A stretch of 64,000 nt of DNA from Mayamaea pseudoterrestris. Its lineage: Eukaryota > Bacillariophyta > Bacillariophyceae > Sellaphorales > Sellaphoraceae. The translations under genes and the position numbers were made by a program. The stretch's first letter is position 1. The number at the start of each line of letters is the position of its first letter. The stretch covers positions 1 through 64,000 of the forward strand of contig BROI01000006.1 of the NCBI GenBank assembly GCA_027923505.1, given 5' to 3'. Under the pieces are notes generated by a model. That model was not told the origin of the DNA, did not search any database, and saw nothing but the letters and a program-made list of their open reading frames with translations. Positions 20,258 through 30,328 of the stretch are shown in pieces.

Positions 20258-21246
20258 ATGAGGGTTTCTCTTTTACTGCTCATCTCATGCCTATGCAAGC
20301 ATGCATCAGCTACAGTACTTCACTTTCCCCGAGTAGCAGATACAAGACAACCAACAGCTCCCGCAAATAGTCGACACTTTGCGGCATCGCTTTCCCTTCC
20401 ACGCGGTGGCAGCGAGCAGGCCAAAATCTTTAAACGATTCGCCTCGGATACTCGCATGCCGAGTCTCTTTTCGTCCGACGACTCTGTCTTTGATAAATAT
20501 GCCGCCTGCTTGGCGGCAACCGAAGGACTTCGTCGCATTCGCGATCGAGACATGATGGAGGAAGTCAAGTCGAACGATATCATGGCAAGCTCACAGTCGG
20601 ACAGGGAGCAGCTCATTACAAAGGAATATGTCAAGAATACGGCAAAAGTACTGCAAGTCATGGGATTGACTGTCAAGCAGTTTAATGAATTGGGCAAGCA
20701 AATATCGAGGGATGAGCGACTGAGGGAGAAGGTACGTTGAGTTTGTCGCTGCTCGCGATGCTGTCTTTGCATGCTGAAAGACTAACGTTCCATAATTATT
20801 GAAAGGTCATGGAGCAAGCATATCTATATAGAATGGCCGCCACGATACAAATGGACAAGTTTCCCTTGGTGGAAGACAATTTGCGCAGTAGCGAAGGGTT
20901 ACAAGACTTTCAGCGCGACAAGGTGGAACTCTTTTGCGAAAGCATGTCGGAGATTGAGCATCTTCGAGAGGACCAAATTGAGCGATTAAAGCGGGCATTG
21001 CAGGTTGATACCTTTCCCGCCAGTCTGAGCATTAGTGATCCGAGTCTAATGCCCTTTCTAAGCCCAAAGGTCCGAGCCGTCGTGGAAGCCTTTCCCTACC
21101 AGGCGGAGGAAATTATCAAGAAACATGGGCTTGACTCGGAGGAGTTTAACCAAATGCTGGCCGAGACAAAGACAAATCCAAAGTTTCGATGGAAGGTTCA
21201 AAAGCATATTCGCAATCAGGGAGAACAACAGGGGCAACGTCGGTAG
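20258..21246 (+). CDS. secreted or plastid-directed DUF4168-like protein
   Basis: Two exons, 20258-20731 and 20806-21246, encode 304 residues; the 74-bp intron (GTACGT...AAAG) is phase 0. The N-terminus MRVSLLLLISCLCKHASA is a signal peptide, followed by a basic segment ending in LPRGG, so plastid or periplastid delivery is possible. Two segments resemble DUF4168, a helical domain common in cyanobacteria and algae: LTVKQFNELGKQISRDERLREKV split across the splice (residues about 137-159), and LDSEEFNQMLAETKTNPKFR near the C-terminus. Each has the pattern F-N-x-[LM]-x(5-6)-[DN]-x-x-[LF]-R. The role is unknown. It converges on the ribosomal protein gene 215 bp away. Confidence 0.72.
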
Positions 21247-21461
21247 ACGTGGGTATTTACGTGAACGCATCACAATGACCCGACTATTCCGGAGGTTATA
21301 CTGTCGCTGGATGAATGAGCACGCACGAATATTTGATAATCAACTGCGCGCTTTGGGAGTTGCAAGCTTCAGCAACAATATTCTTTCTGTGTATATGGAC
21401 GCACTGTACTTTATGTCTTTATGTTAAGCAACTTATATTGTAACGGATTGTTTTTATGTGT

Positions 21462-22069
21462 TTAGAATTTCAGCTTCTGGAAGAAATAAGTGCTACCTTG
21501 TGCCTTCTTCTCACTTGTCACATCCTTCTGGTTAATGTATCGGTCGTAAAAGATCTTCTTGAGGTTCTTTCTGACTTCAATCTTCTTTTCTGGCTCAACC
21601 AAGTCAGCCTCATCGACTGCCTTTTTCAAATCAATGTCGACAACATAACGAGTTGGGAAAATGTGACGCATATTAACATACTTGACAAAAGGCTTCATTG
21701 CCTTGGTTCGCTTCTCAACCTTTTTCTTGCCCATGGCCTTGGTGACCTTTCGTGGAAGCGTCGCCAAGCCAGCGACGAGGCAATGTGCGAAGCGCTTGTC
21801 AGTGTTGCCGTCGTCAAACGTCTTGACTACAACAGCCTTCTTGCCGGCATGACGCCCTGCAAGTAGAATTACTACCTTTCCTGGTTCTGAAAAGTAGAAG
21901 AACGAATGAAGAGATATAGGTGAGAAATTTAATTTTTCAGCAGCTTTTCATGGTTGATCGCTTTGACGACATAAAGGGATAGCCTCTCGACCCATTACAA
22001 CACTAGAGTGTCGCCATCGTGTATTAAAGCTGTATATCTAACTGCCGGTAACTTACTGATGATCGCCAT
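21462..22069 (-). CDS. RPL27: 60S ribosomal protein L27 (eL27)
   Basis: Two exons on the minus strand, 22057-22069 and 21462-21886, encode 145 residues. The first exon is only 13 nt (Met-Ala-Ile-Ile plus one base); the splice completes a Lys codon and gives MAIIKPGKVVILLAGRHAGK, the characteristic KOW-containing start of eL27. Further family marks are FAHCLVAGLA, KRTKAMKPFVKYVN and the C-terminus FFQKLKF. The intron is 170 bp with GTAAGT and TTTCAG. An intron directly after the start codon is common in ribosomal protein genes. The divergent two-TM gene starts 221 bp away. Confidence 0.97.
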
Positions 22070-22290
22070 GATAAATTACAATTTGATTGCAGCAGCAGCG
22101 TGGATGCTTGACGACGATGGGATACTTGGTGCGAGCCGTCGTCGAGCGAGAAGTTAGTAACGCGGTATCCAGTCCCGCTGCGATGCCGCTGATAGCGATG
22201 CGACGTCTTCAACTTGACCATGGCGCGCGTCAAAATTCCGTCGCAGCAACTTGCTAAATTTGCTCTACCACTTGGAACTAAGTCATCAAT

Positions 22291-23007
22291 ATGGATCAAG
22301 CAGAGGAACGCAAGGCACGCCAAACGAAAGCAATGGACGCTTGTTGGAAGGCAGCCAGAGAAGGCGTCGGTCGACTGTTGGAGGAAGCCAAAGTATACAA
22401 GGGAACCGAGGCGCATCTATATCGAGGAGAAGCTACTATGATTATGGAACATGTGACTCCATTCTACTGGGGTCTTGCTACTGCTTCGTTTTTGTTTATC
22501 ACCTTTCGTGTGACGGGGTCCAAGCGATTTCAGCTCTATCGAGACGCCATGTTCCAACGCAAGCCATCGACAACGACGACGCGAAATGGTGCAGATCCAG
22601 CAAAGCAACAATGGAAGAGCTTGATAGAGCGCCAAACGGAAGAAAAGGCCGAGCTTGCCAACGATTTAACCAGACTACCGTTTGATTTCTTTGTCAGCAT
22701 TTTGGGAGGATGCTCTACCATACTTTTGCTCTCGAAACCAGACAAGATGGGAAATGATTTCGTCAACGCTCCATTGATGCCTGGAAAGAGCTTGATATAC
22801 AAGACTATATGCCCTCCTCTTCAAGCGGCATACGACGAGCAAGATCCTAACGTCTTTCAAGAGACAAATGAGGGTATGCTTGTAATATTTGAAGCCTTTG
22901 TAAAAAACTGCCGAATACGAACCGAGTTTATCAAGCAACAGACTTTGCGAGGAGTAGCACGTTCAGATGCTGTACCGTATCCTGGTCTAAAAGGCGCCTC
23001 CGAATAA
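22291..23007 (+). CDS. unknown protein with two membrane segments
   Basis: The 238-residue product is not one I recognise. It has a charged helical N-terminus (1-50), a hydrophobic span at about 56-74 (VTPFYWGLATASFLFITFRV), a basic/Thr-rich linker, a predicted helix (106-128) and a second hydrophobic span at about 131-148 (FDFFVSILGGCSTILLL). The C-terminal 90 residues are soluble and contain PPLQAAYDEQDP. A hairpin topology with both ends on the same side fits. It lies head-to-head with RPL27 and its stop is 35 bp from the convergent primase gene. An organellar membrane location is a guess. Confidence 0.65.
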   Translation: MDQAEERKARQTKAMDACWKAAREGVGRLLEEAKVYKGTEAHLYRGEATMIMEHVTPFYWGLATASFLFITFRVTGSKRFQLYRDAMFQRKPSTTTTRNGADPAKQQWKSLIERQTEEKAELANDLTRLPFDFFVSILGGCSTILLLSKPDKMGNDFVNAPLMPGKSLIYKTICPPLQAAYDEQDPNVFQETNEGMLVIFEAFVKNCRIRTEFIKQQTLRGVARSDAVPYPGLKGASE

Positions 23008-23042
23008 CGTTAGCATAGCATTGCTAAAGTTATAATATTTAG

Positions 23043-26000
23043 CTAGTCCAACCATTTCGCATACTCCCGATCTATGCGCGCTAACACATCGTCGACATCT
23101 TCCTCTCCTTCAGTGCTAAACAATTCGTCGTCATTGACGTCAAATCGACGATTCGTGCTTATAGACTCGGGCGACCATTGAAAGTCATCCTTGCACATGT
23201 CACCAAACTCGAGTTCGATGCGTTCCATAGTAGTTTGAAACGACTCTTCGCCTTCGCGCTCCGCCGGAGAAACAATTACTTCCACACCTGGTTGCGATAG
23301 GGATGCATTGGACTCATCGACAGCTGCTGTTAACGAAGCTTGTAGCTGCAGTGACATTGTTGCCTCCTCGTTGCTCATATACAGTAGTTTGCTAGTGATC
23401 CGTTCCAAAGATGTGGAGAGGGACAGACGTTTTTCGGTTAACTCTTGAAGCTCGGCTGCTAGCTGCTGCTGTGTCTCCAATGATAGCGTGGTCGCGTTGG
23501 TCAATGAAGTCATACTTTTGCCTAACGGACCCTCCGTTGCTGGTGAGCCTTTAAGTTTAGTGCGAACCATGTCCCATCGCCGAGAAACCGTCGCCCACTG
23601 GTGCGTGTAGTACAGTACTTGGATGGCTAACTCACGCTGGATATCGCTCTGCGCATTCTCTTCGCGTGCCTCGATCACTGATTCCAGACTTCCCTTTGGT
23701 TCAAGGAATAAATGATCGAGCATTCCGATTGATACCTCACTCATTTCCTGACCATCAAACCTCATGGAATGCCCATTGATTCGCTGATTGTCAGTTGTCA
23801 TGGCAGATCGGTAGGCGCTTTTAGAAGCTGCTTCGTTCTTGTTAGCCGACTGTAAATCCAGCGTATCCTCCTGCTCATGGGGTAATACATTGCCCTGCGA
23901 TTCTGTATGAAACGAATTTCCAAAAGCATTTTCTGGGCAGTCCGGGAGGGAGGACAAATTTGTTCGCAATTGCTCGCGAGTTGCGGAGATGAGGAAGCTA
24001 TCGCTGAGCAATTTATCAAAAAGCCACTCATTTTCCTTGCAGCTCCATGCTAGTTCGCCGTGGCCATCGCCGACGGCGCTGCGCGCCATGCAGATATTTT
24101 TCATTGCTCTTCTAGCAGCAGCATGTCTAACTAGCAGAGTCAAAAGTTCACTTTCGCAACTCAGTTGAATACGTAACGGATCTTTTCTTGCCAGCGGTCC
24201 AAACCCGACGCCCTTTTGTACAAGTGAAATAATATCAACGTGGTCCAAATCACGCCTATCGTACGAGTACCCTGAAGTGACCGCTTGTTCAGTGAGATAT
24301 TTGCGACCCTGGAAGTCATTCGAATTGAAGTATACTGGCCTCCCTAGTCGATAAAATCCATTGTAGTCAGCGACGTCATCAGTTGATTGCTTGAACGGCC
24401 CGTAAAGGCGGGTCCTCGAAGTATTTCCACGAAGCAAATTTCCTTCTTCAAAGCGCGAACCTATTTGCTTCCACTTTTCGTCAGTGAGGCCAAGCCAAGC
24501 AGCATCCAAGTCATTTTCAAAATTGTGACCGCCAAAATGATCAAGTATAGAGCGCTCCGTCTTCAAAGCGAGATCGCGCTCGCGCTTCACCTTAAAGGTG
24601 CGAGTCTTTGGTTTTACTGGAGCTGTTTTAGCAGGCAAATATTGTTGTGTTGTGGATGCTGTAACACTACTGCGAGTCAGATTCGTTGTCACGTTTCGTG
24701 AAAGCTTCTCTTCGTCGTCGAGTATAGATGCGCTACCGCCCATTGTTATGGCCTTCATTCTTGACCCGGTGGTAGCGTCATTTACAATCATTGCAGATGA
24801 CTCGGCCCGTCGCAGTAACGCCTCCTTGTTATCTGCTATTCGTGACACGAGACTGATCAAGTCAGACTCCAGTTGGGCATGCACCGCACTCGATGCGACA
24901 GTCTCGTTCGACTCGTTCGCCACAATCCTCGCCAGCAGTCCAGCCACCTCATAGGCATGTTTTGTCCGATCGGCAGCTTCCATCGTCGCCGCGATAAATT
25001 CAGCAGCGCGCTCAAACACGTTGCTAAAACTATTATCGCCACCACGCGCTGCCGATGAATCATAGGAGGACAGCATCCGACTCAAGTAAAACTGCGTCCA
25101 ATCTGATGCGTTAGCAAGAATAACGCGGTCGAACTCATTCGCAATTGCATTCGATTCCACTGAGGACGTCAACATTTCTGCATACTCTGCCGGGTCTTTA
25201 CAACCATCAGGTAGTCGAGCAACTAGAAATTGAACCGAGTATTTCTTTACAGTTTCCTTCAAAAGACCATTGCTGCAAACCAACTCCATGGCAGCAAGTC
25301 CGGCAGCATCATTGTCGAGACACAAAACGACCTTCCCGTTTAACTTTCGGGCTGTTTGAGCCGCCAGCGCGAGCTGATCCCTTGAAAGCGCCGTGCCCAT
25401 GCTTGCCACCGCCCCCTTGACGCCAGCCGCCCACAATGCAATGGCGTCCATGTATCCTTCGACAATGACAAGACTTGTTTGCCTTGCAACAGTTGGATCT
25501 TTCGACAACAGTTCGTTGACTTTGTGTAAGCCAAACAGTATTTTGCTCTTGTGAAACACCAGTGTTTCTGGACTGTTCAAGTACTTTGGTCCTTGATAGT
25601 TGTTTGCAGACGACAATATTGTTCCAATACTTGGAATATCACGGCCTCCGAAGCCCAAGACATGCTTTCCGGTAATATCCATAATGGGAACGATGAAGCG
25701 ATTCCGAAATCGATCCATCAAGTCACTATAGTCGGGTCCGTCGTCACTACGTTCCGTCGCGTTGCTGATCGTATCAAAAACAATCGAGTCAAACAGTTTG
25801 TTCACCGTCGTGGCCAAGCCCGCATCCATAATCTCCTGCGGCGAAAACTCCAGTTGCTCTAAGTGCTCCACCAAACTACCTTGACCCCAAATGGCTCGCT
25901 TGCGCGGGCCGTAGTAGAGATCCGGCGCGTAGCCCAGGCAAAAGGTTTGCACCGTTTGCGGCGCCAAGTGGCGCGACCGCGCGTAGGCGCGCACGTTGCC

Positions 26001-26822
26001 CGCACTTGGTTCCATGAAACGTTGCGTATAGTAGCTTGACGCCGCTCGATTGGCGGCCAACAAGCGCTCGTGCTTCAAAGTCAGTGCCGGAGACGTGGTG
26101 ACGCTGTCACGATTCGTGTTGTCAAGCGTGGCGAACGCTTGCTGTATAGTACTACTCGCATCACCATGTTCACGCGCCACCTTTTGAATCGCTTGACGAA
26201 ACGACAGTTGTTCACCGTTGTTCATCTTGGCATGATGCAGCTGCACAAACTGAAAAACATCTCCGGAAGCTTGGCAGCTAAAGCATTTGAACATTTGACG
26301 CTGGCCGTCAATGCTCAACGACGGACTATGGTCGTCGTGAAAGGGACAAAGGGCAATCGCTTGCGTGCGAGATTTGCGTCGAAAGTGTGGCAATTGGTAG
26401 GATTCCACGACGGAAATCAAGTCAATGGACTCTTTGAATAATGTGAGTTGATCTTTGTCAATCCAATTGTTGCTATTGTTGCTGCTGCTGCTGCTGCTGC
26501 TGCTTGTAGATTGCGCTTTTGATGCATACGACGACGCCGAGACTGGCTCCGTTTCATTGCTTAACACAGCCGACTGCTGCAAGGTTGTAGATTGTCGGCT
26601 CGTCAGATGAACTCGAGATGAAGACAATATTGGTCCATGTATGGAAAAGGTGCTGCTTTGCTGCGCAAACACTAGCAAGACGGCAAAGATTGACACCAAG
26701 GTTTTGGTCGCAGTCGCTGCAGCAGCTCTGGGTAAAGGAATGCTATTGCGTGTAGCACTGCATTGTGAAGCGTCGATATTATGGTGTAATCGTATATTGT
26801 CACGTTGCCTCAATCGAGCCAT
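23043..26822 (-). CDS. bacterial-type DNA primase (DnaG-like), probably plastid
   Basis: A single exon encodes 1,259 residues. The CHC2 zinc-binding domain has Cys158, His161, Cys179 and Cys182 (ALCPFHDDHSPS, FKCFSCQASGD). The RNA polymerase core follows with RFRNRFIVPIMD (370-381), GFGGRDI (389-395) and PKYLNSPETLVFHKSK (411-426). The TOPRIM domain has VEGYMDAIAL (453-462) and LDNDAAGLAAMEL (501-513). The first 55 residues carry a basic start and a hydrophobic span (41-54), then SSTFSIHGP, reminiscent of an ER signal peptide plus plastid transit motif; residues 105-117 are a poly-Ser/Asn run. The roughly 700 C-terminal residues are unusual; a segment with SELLTLLVRHAAARRAM recalls DnaG helicase-binding regions. 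It would prime organelle DNA replication. Bacterial DnaG is about 580 residues. Confidence 0.9.
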   Translation of the reverse strand: MARLRQRDNIRLHHNIDASQCSATRNSIPLPRAAAATATKTLVSIFAVLLVFAQQSSTFSIHGPILSSSRVHLTSRQSTTLQQSAVLSNETEPVSASSYASKAQSTSSSSSSSSNNSNNWIDKDQLTLFKESIDLISVVESYQLPHFRRKSRTQAIALCPFHDDHSPSLSIDGQRQMFKCFSCQASGDVFQFVQLHHAKMNNGEQLSFRQAIQKVAREHGDASSTIQQAFATLDNTNRDSVTTSPALTLKHERLLAANRAASSYYTQRFMEPSAGNVRAYARSRHLAPQTVQTFCLGYAPDLYYGPRKRAIWGQGSLVEHLEQLEFSPQEIMDAGLATTVNKLFDSIVFDTISNATERSDDGPDYSDLMDRFRNRFIVPIMDITGKHVLGFGGRDIPSIGTILSSANNYQGPKYLNSPETLVFHKSKILFGLHKVNELLSKDPTVARQTSLVIVEGYMDAIALWAAGVKGAVASMGTALSRDQLALAAQTARKLNGKVVLCLDNDAAGLAAMELVCSNGLLKETVKKYSVQFLVARLPDGCKDPAEYAEMLTSSVESNAIANEFDRVILANASDWTQFYLSRMLSSYDSSAARGGDNSFSNVFERAAEFIAATMEAADRTKHAYEVAGLLARIVANESNETVASSAVHAQLESDLISLVSRIADNKEALLRRAESSAMIVNDATTGSRMKAITMGGSASILDDEEKLSRNVTTNLTRSSVTASTTQQYLPAKTAPVKPKTRTFKVKRERDLALKTERSILDHFGGHNFENDLDAAWLGLTDEKWKQIGSRFEEGNLLRGNTSRTRLYGPFKQSTDDVADYNGFYRLGRPVYFNSNDFQGRKYLTEQAVTSGYSYDRRDLDHVDIISLVQKGVGFGPLARKDPLRIQLSCESELLTLLVRHAAARRAMKNICMARSAVGDGHGELAWSCKENEWLFDKLLSDSFLISATREQLRTNLSSLPDCPENAFGNSFHTESQGNVLPHEQEDTLDLQSANKNEAASKSAYRSAMTTDNQRINGHSMRFDGQEMSEVSIGMLDHLFLEPKGSLESVIEAREENAQSDIQRELAIQVLYYTHQWATVSRRWDMVRTKLKGSPATEGPLGKSMTSLTNATTLSLETQQQLAAELQELTEKRLSLSTSLERITSKLLYMSNEEATMSLQLQASLTAAVDESNASLSQPGVEVIVSPAEREGEESFQTTMERIELEFGDMCKDDFQWSPESISTNRRFDVNDDELFSTEGEEDVDDVLARIDREYAKWLD

Positions 26823-27055
26823 GAAACAACCGGTAGGCTAGTGAAAGGTGCTTGTAAGCTTGGTGTTGATCGGATATTGCGTTTTGCAAGTTTGCTTGGT
26901 TCTCGACGCCATGGTCGGTTTCGTGGCAAAACGTGTAAGCGTCTGAGCGGTGATGAATTTGTCGGATCGGCACTAGAAATGAAGCGAAAAACCATTGCAA
27001 ATTCGATGGTGAAATCCATCGAGCATTCCAAGCTATTTATTCAAGAAAACACACA

Positions 27056-28089
27056 ATGATGATCAAGAGGCAACGGACAGGAATACCGTGTAGTCGCTTC
27101 TCTCGCTTTCGGTGGATGATTGCAATACTTTTAGCGACAGACGCCAGTATTCATTTCGCGCAAGCATCTGCTACATCAAAAGATTCCAACAGCAAATTTC
27201 CAAAACCGGGAATCAAGGCAGACTCCTTTGTGCAAGCATCTCCGCTCGTTTGCGCCGCGGTGTGTCGAAACGGTGTGCTGGTGGTAGCGGCTCATGTCAA
27301 TGTTGACGAAAGCGAACCGTTGCTTTACTACTCGTCGTCGCATGACGCAGCTTCTGCAAGGAATAATAGTAATGATACAAATGGTTCATTTCTCGACTTG
27401 CCGCCCAACTTTCAAGGCCCCTTTCGCATTCACGCGGTGGATACACGTGGAACCTGTCTCGTTGCGGCTGGATGGAGGGCCGACGGCGAACGCTTGCTGC
27501 AAAAATGCCGACGTTTGGCGGACGAGGAGCGAGCCACCTACGGAGACGAAACGTCGCCACTGTACGTGCGGTTCCTCGCCATGGAGCTGTCGTTATACTT
27601 GGCGCAGTGTCAAGTATCGGAGCGAGTAAGTATATATGGCGTGCGCGCGTAAGAGGCATTGCTTGATAGACTGACATGACCGCATGTTACTTACTAACCC
27701 GACTTGCGACGCAGACACGAACCTTGGCATGCGCATCTCTACTAGTATCTCCGACAGAAGTGTGGCTGGTGGATGCCACGGGAGCACATTGCGTTCGAGC
27801 CTTGTGCATTGGCGGCGGTGGTACGTCGGATGGCAAGCTTGTAAAAGACGCTGTCAATCAACAACTCTTGGAGCATGACTGGGAGTTCATGACGATGGAC
27901 GCTGCGCTCAAGACTCTACTGCAAATACTGAGTGGCACTAGCGAGCACGAGCAACATGATGACTCGAGTCAAGCTTCTCGATTGGTTCCCGTCAACACGC
28001 GATTGGAAGTTGCCAGTGTGGAGTCCTCCAGCAAGCCATTTGCAAGACGCAAGCTTTCGTCTTTCGCTTTTATAAAAGATACTAGATAG
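27056..28089 (+). CDS. proteasome alpha-subunit-like protein with an N-terminal signal sequence
   Basis: Two exons, 27056-27625 and 27715-28089, encode 314 residues; the 89-bp intron is phase 0 (GTAAGT...GCAG). Residues 20-36 are hydrophobic after a basic start and end FAQASA, a good signal peptide or anchor. The body resembles the Ntn-hydrolase fold of 20S alpha subunits: CAAVCRNGVLVVAA, FRIHAVDTRGTCLVAAGWRA, RRLADEERATYGDE, RTLACASLLVS and MTMDAALKTLLQIL. The N-terminal alpha-ring segment with the YDR motif is not evident and there is no catalytic Thr. A loop of about 35 residues rich in Asn and Ser is inserted after the first strands. The function outside the cytosol is unknown. It is divergent from the primase gene (233-bp spacer). 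Confidence 0.65.
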
Positions 28090-28297
28090 TGCTGTGATAT
28101 ATTGATATGAAAGAATGTATATCACTATATTTCTCTTAAAGTAGGTATCGATGAAAACATTTGCAATAGCTGGTCCGTCCGTCGCCCCAATTTCGATTGG
28201 GAGAGCCAACCGATCTGCCGGCCTTCACTTTTTCACAGAACAAAAATCGCAGGCTCGTCTTTGACCAACAATTTGCCTTTACTACTATTCCACCACC

Positions 28298-30214
28298 ATG
28301 ATATCCTCCATTGCATGGGTTCCAGCAGGCGTCGCCGATGCTCGTCCGAAAAAGTATGAGCTTTCGCCCGCCGAGCAGGAGCTCATTTTGTTAATGGAGC
28401 AGCAGGGAGGCATCAACGACTCACGGAAAAAGACCAAGGCCGAAAAGGCTGTATCCGTCATTGCATCCTCTCATTCAGCAGCTCCAAACAGTCTTCCAGC
28501 AGATTTGCGCATGGATGAGTATTCTGATGACGACGATGATGAAGCGGAAATGGGCGTCGGAAGGCTGCTACTGGCGAGCGACGCGGAAGATAGCGAGAGT
28601 GATGAGGATGCAGACTCGCAAGACGCTGACGACGCTGCACCAAGAAACGATGATCCATCCAACAATGTTAGTGAGTCGGACGACGACTCGGATGATGACT
28701 TGAACGACGTGCCCGATACGCGAGAATACATGGCGCTGGACGTTCAAGGTTTAGAAGCCATGGGTTTGTCGCAGGTGGGAGGGCGATATACGGACATGCA
28801 AATGGATGAGTTGGGCAATCAAGAGGATGACGATGACGAAAGTGACATTGCGGATGTTGCATTGAGTCCGACGGATGCGATACTAGTCGTTGGAAAGGCG
28901 GAAGATGTAAGTTTATCGTAGTCGACCATCGTTCTGTCAGCCCATCTTGCGTGATCTTCTGCTAACGTTTGCTTTTCGGAACACGCAAAGGACTTTGCAA
29001 GTTTGGAAGTACACGTATATGATCGCTCGACTGGCAATCTATACGTTCATCATGATATTCCTCTTCCAGCCTTTCCGCTATGTCTTGCGCATGGCCAAGT
29101 CAGCAGCCAAGGCAAGACTGGCAATTATTGCGCCGTTGGCACCTTTCATCCTGGAATTGAAATCTGGAACCTTGACGTACTCAATGCATTGGAACCCTCG
29201 TGTGTATTGGGTGGCGAAGATACAACGGCAGCAGATGATTTGATGCAGGCGCAAGCAATGCGAGGATCTGGTGGAGCGAAACCAAAAGTGAGAGGTAGTG
29301 GCGGCCTTCGACCTGGAAGTCACACGGACGCAGTCATGGCATTATCTTGGAACCCTATTCATCAGCAAGTGATTGCCAGTGGTAGTGCGGATATGACAGT
29401 TAAATTATGGGATGTATCTAAAGCCGGAAGTGGTGACCAGGAAGGATGCAACGCTGCTACTTTTTCGCATCATAATAACAAGGTTCAATCTGTCGCATGG
29501 CATCCAGTGGAAGGAACACTATTAGCAACTGGATCGTACGATCGAACTGTCGCGCTACTCGATGCGCGAGGGACCGGGAAGGACGTGAAAATTGTGAAGT
29601 TGCCTGCCGACTGCGAAGCTATTGCATGGGATATCCACAATCCTGAATGTCTGACGGTTGCCAGTGAAGATGGTACACTTGCATGTTACGATGTTCGACA
29701 GTTTGAGACATCCAAGCCTTTATGGTCATTTGTTGCGAACCAATTTGGAGTTTCAGACATTTCCTACAATCGACTGGTTCCTGGATTTCTTGCTATAAGT
29801 AGCCCTGACAAGACGGTCACTCTCTGGGATGCTGGACTGCCAGGTACTCTTTCAATGAAAGAACCGCCGAAGTTGTGCGGTAGCAAAGATATGTGTTCCG
29901 GAAAGCTATACACGGTTCAATTTTACCCCTCAGATCCGTGGCTTTTAGGTACGGGTGGATCGGGCAACCAGCTGGCACTCTGGGATTTTTCGAATGAAAG
30001 TGAGATCCAGAGGCGATTTGCTGGTCGCGTCGCAAGCAAAAGTGGAGAACAAGCACAAGTTGTGGAAGCTGCTGATGCGAAGCCGATCGAAGCAGAGCTC
30101 GAGTCCATGATGGCTAAGCGAGAGACCAGCCCTGCTGCAGAGGCGGGCAACGGGATGAATAAACGAAACAAGGCGAAGGGGAAGAGTCCGAACAAGCCCC
30201 GAAAAGGAAGATAA
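28298..30214 (+). CDS. PWP1: periodic tryptophan protein 1 homologue (WD-repeat, ribosome biogenesis)
   Basis: Two exons, 28298-28906 and 28991-30214, encode 610 residues; the 84-bp intron has GTAAGT and GCAAAG ends. The start MISSIAWVPAGVA is typical of PWP1, followed by a long acidic Asp/Glu-rich segment (about 75-190). The C-terminal part is a WD40 propeller with ALSWNPIHQQVIASGSAD, MTVKLWD, VAWHPVEGTLLATGSYD and DKTVTLWD. The C-terminus is basic (KRNKAKGKSPNKPRKGR), fitting a nucleolar protein. PWP1 takes part in large-subunit pre-rRNA processing and rDNA chromatin. Its stop lies 114 bp from the convergent FBPase gene. Confidence 0.92.
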
Positions 30215-30328
30215 ATGGCTTTTTTGTTGTGCACAAATACTTTGAGATTGGTCTATTGTCTGTCCTTTGCTTATAAATATAGTTTTGGTAGCGGCAATAT
30301 GTTTTAGAGTGTGAAATTCCCAGCAGCT

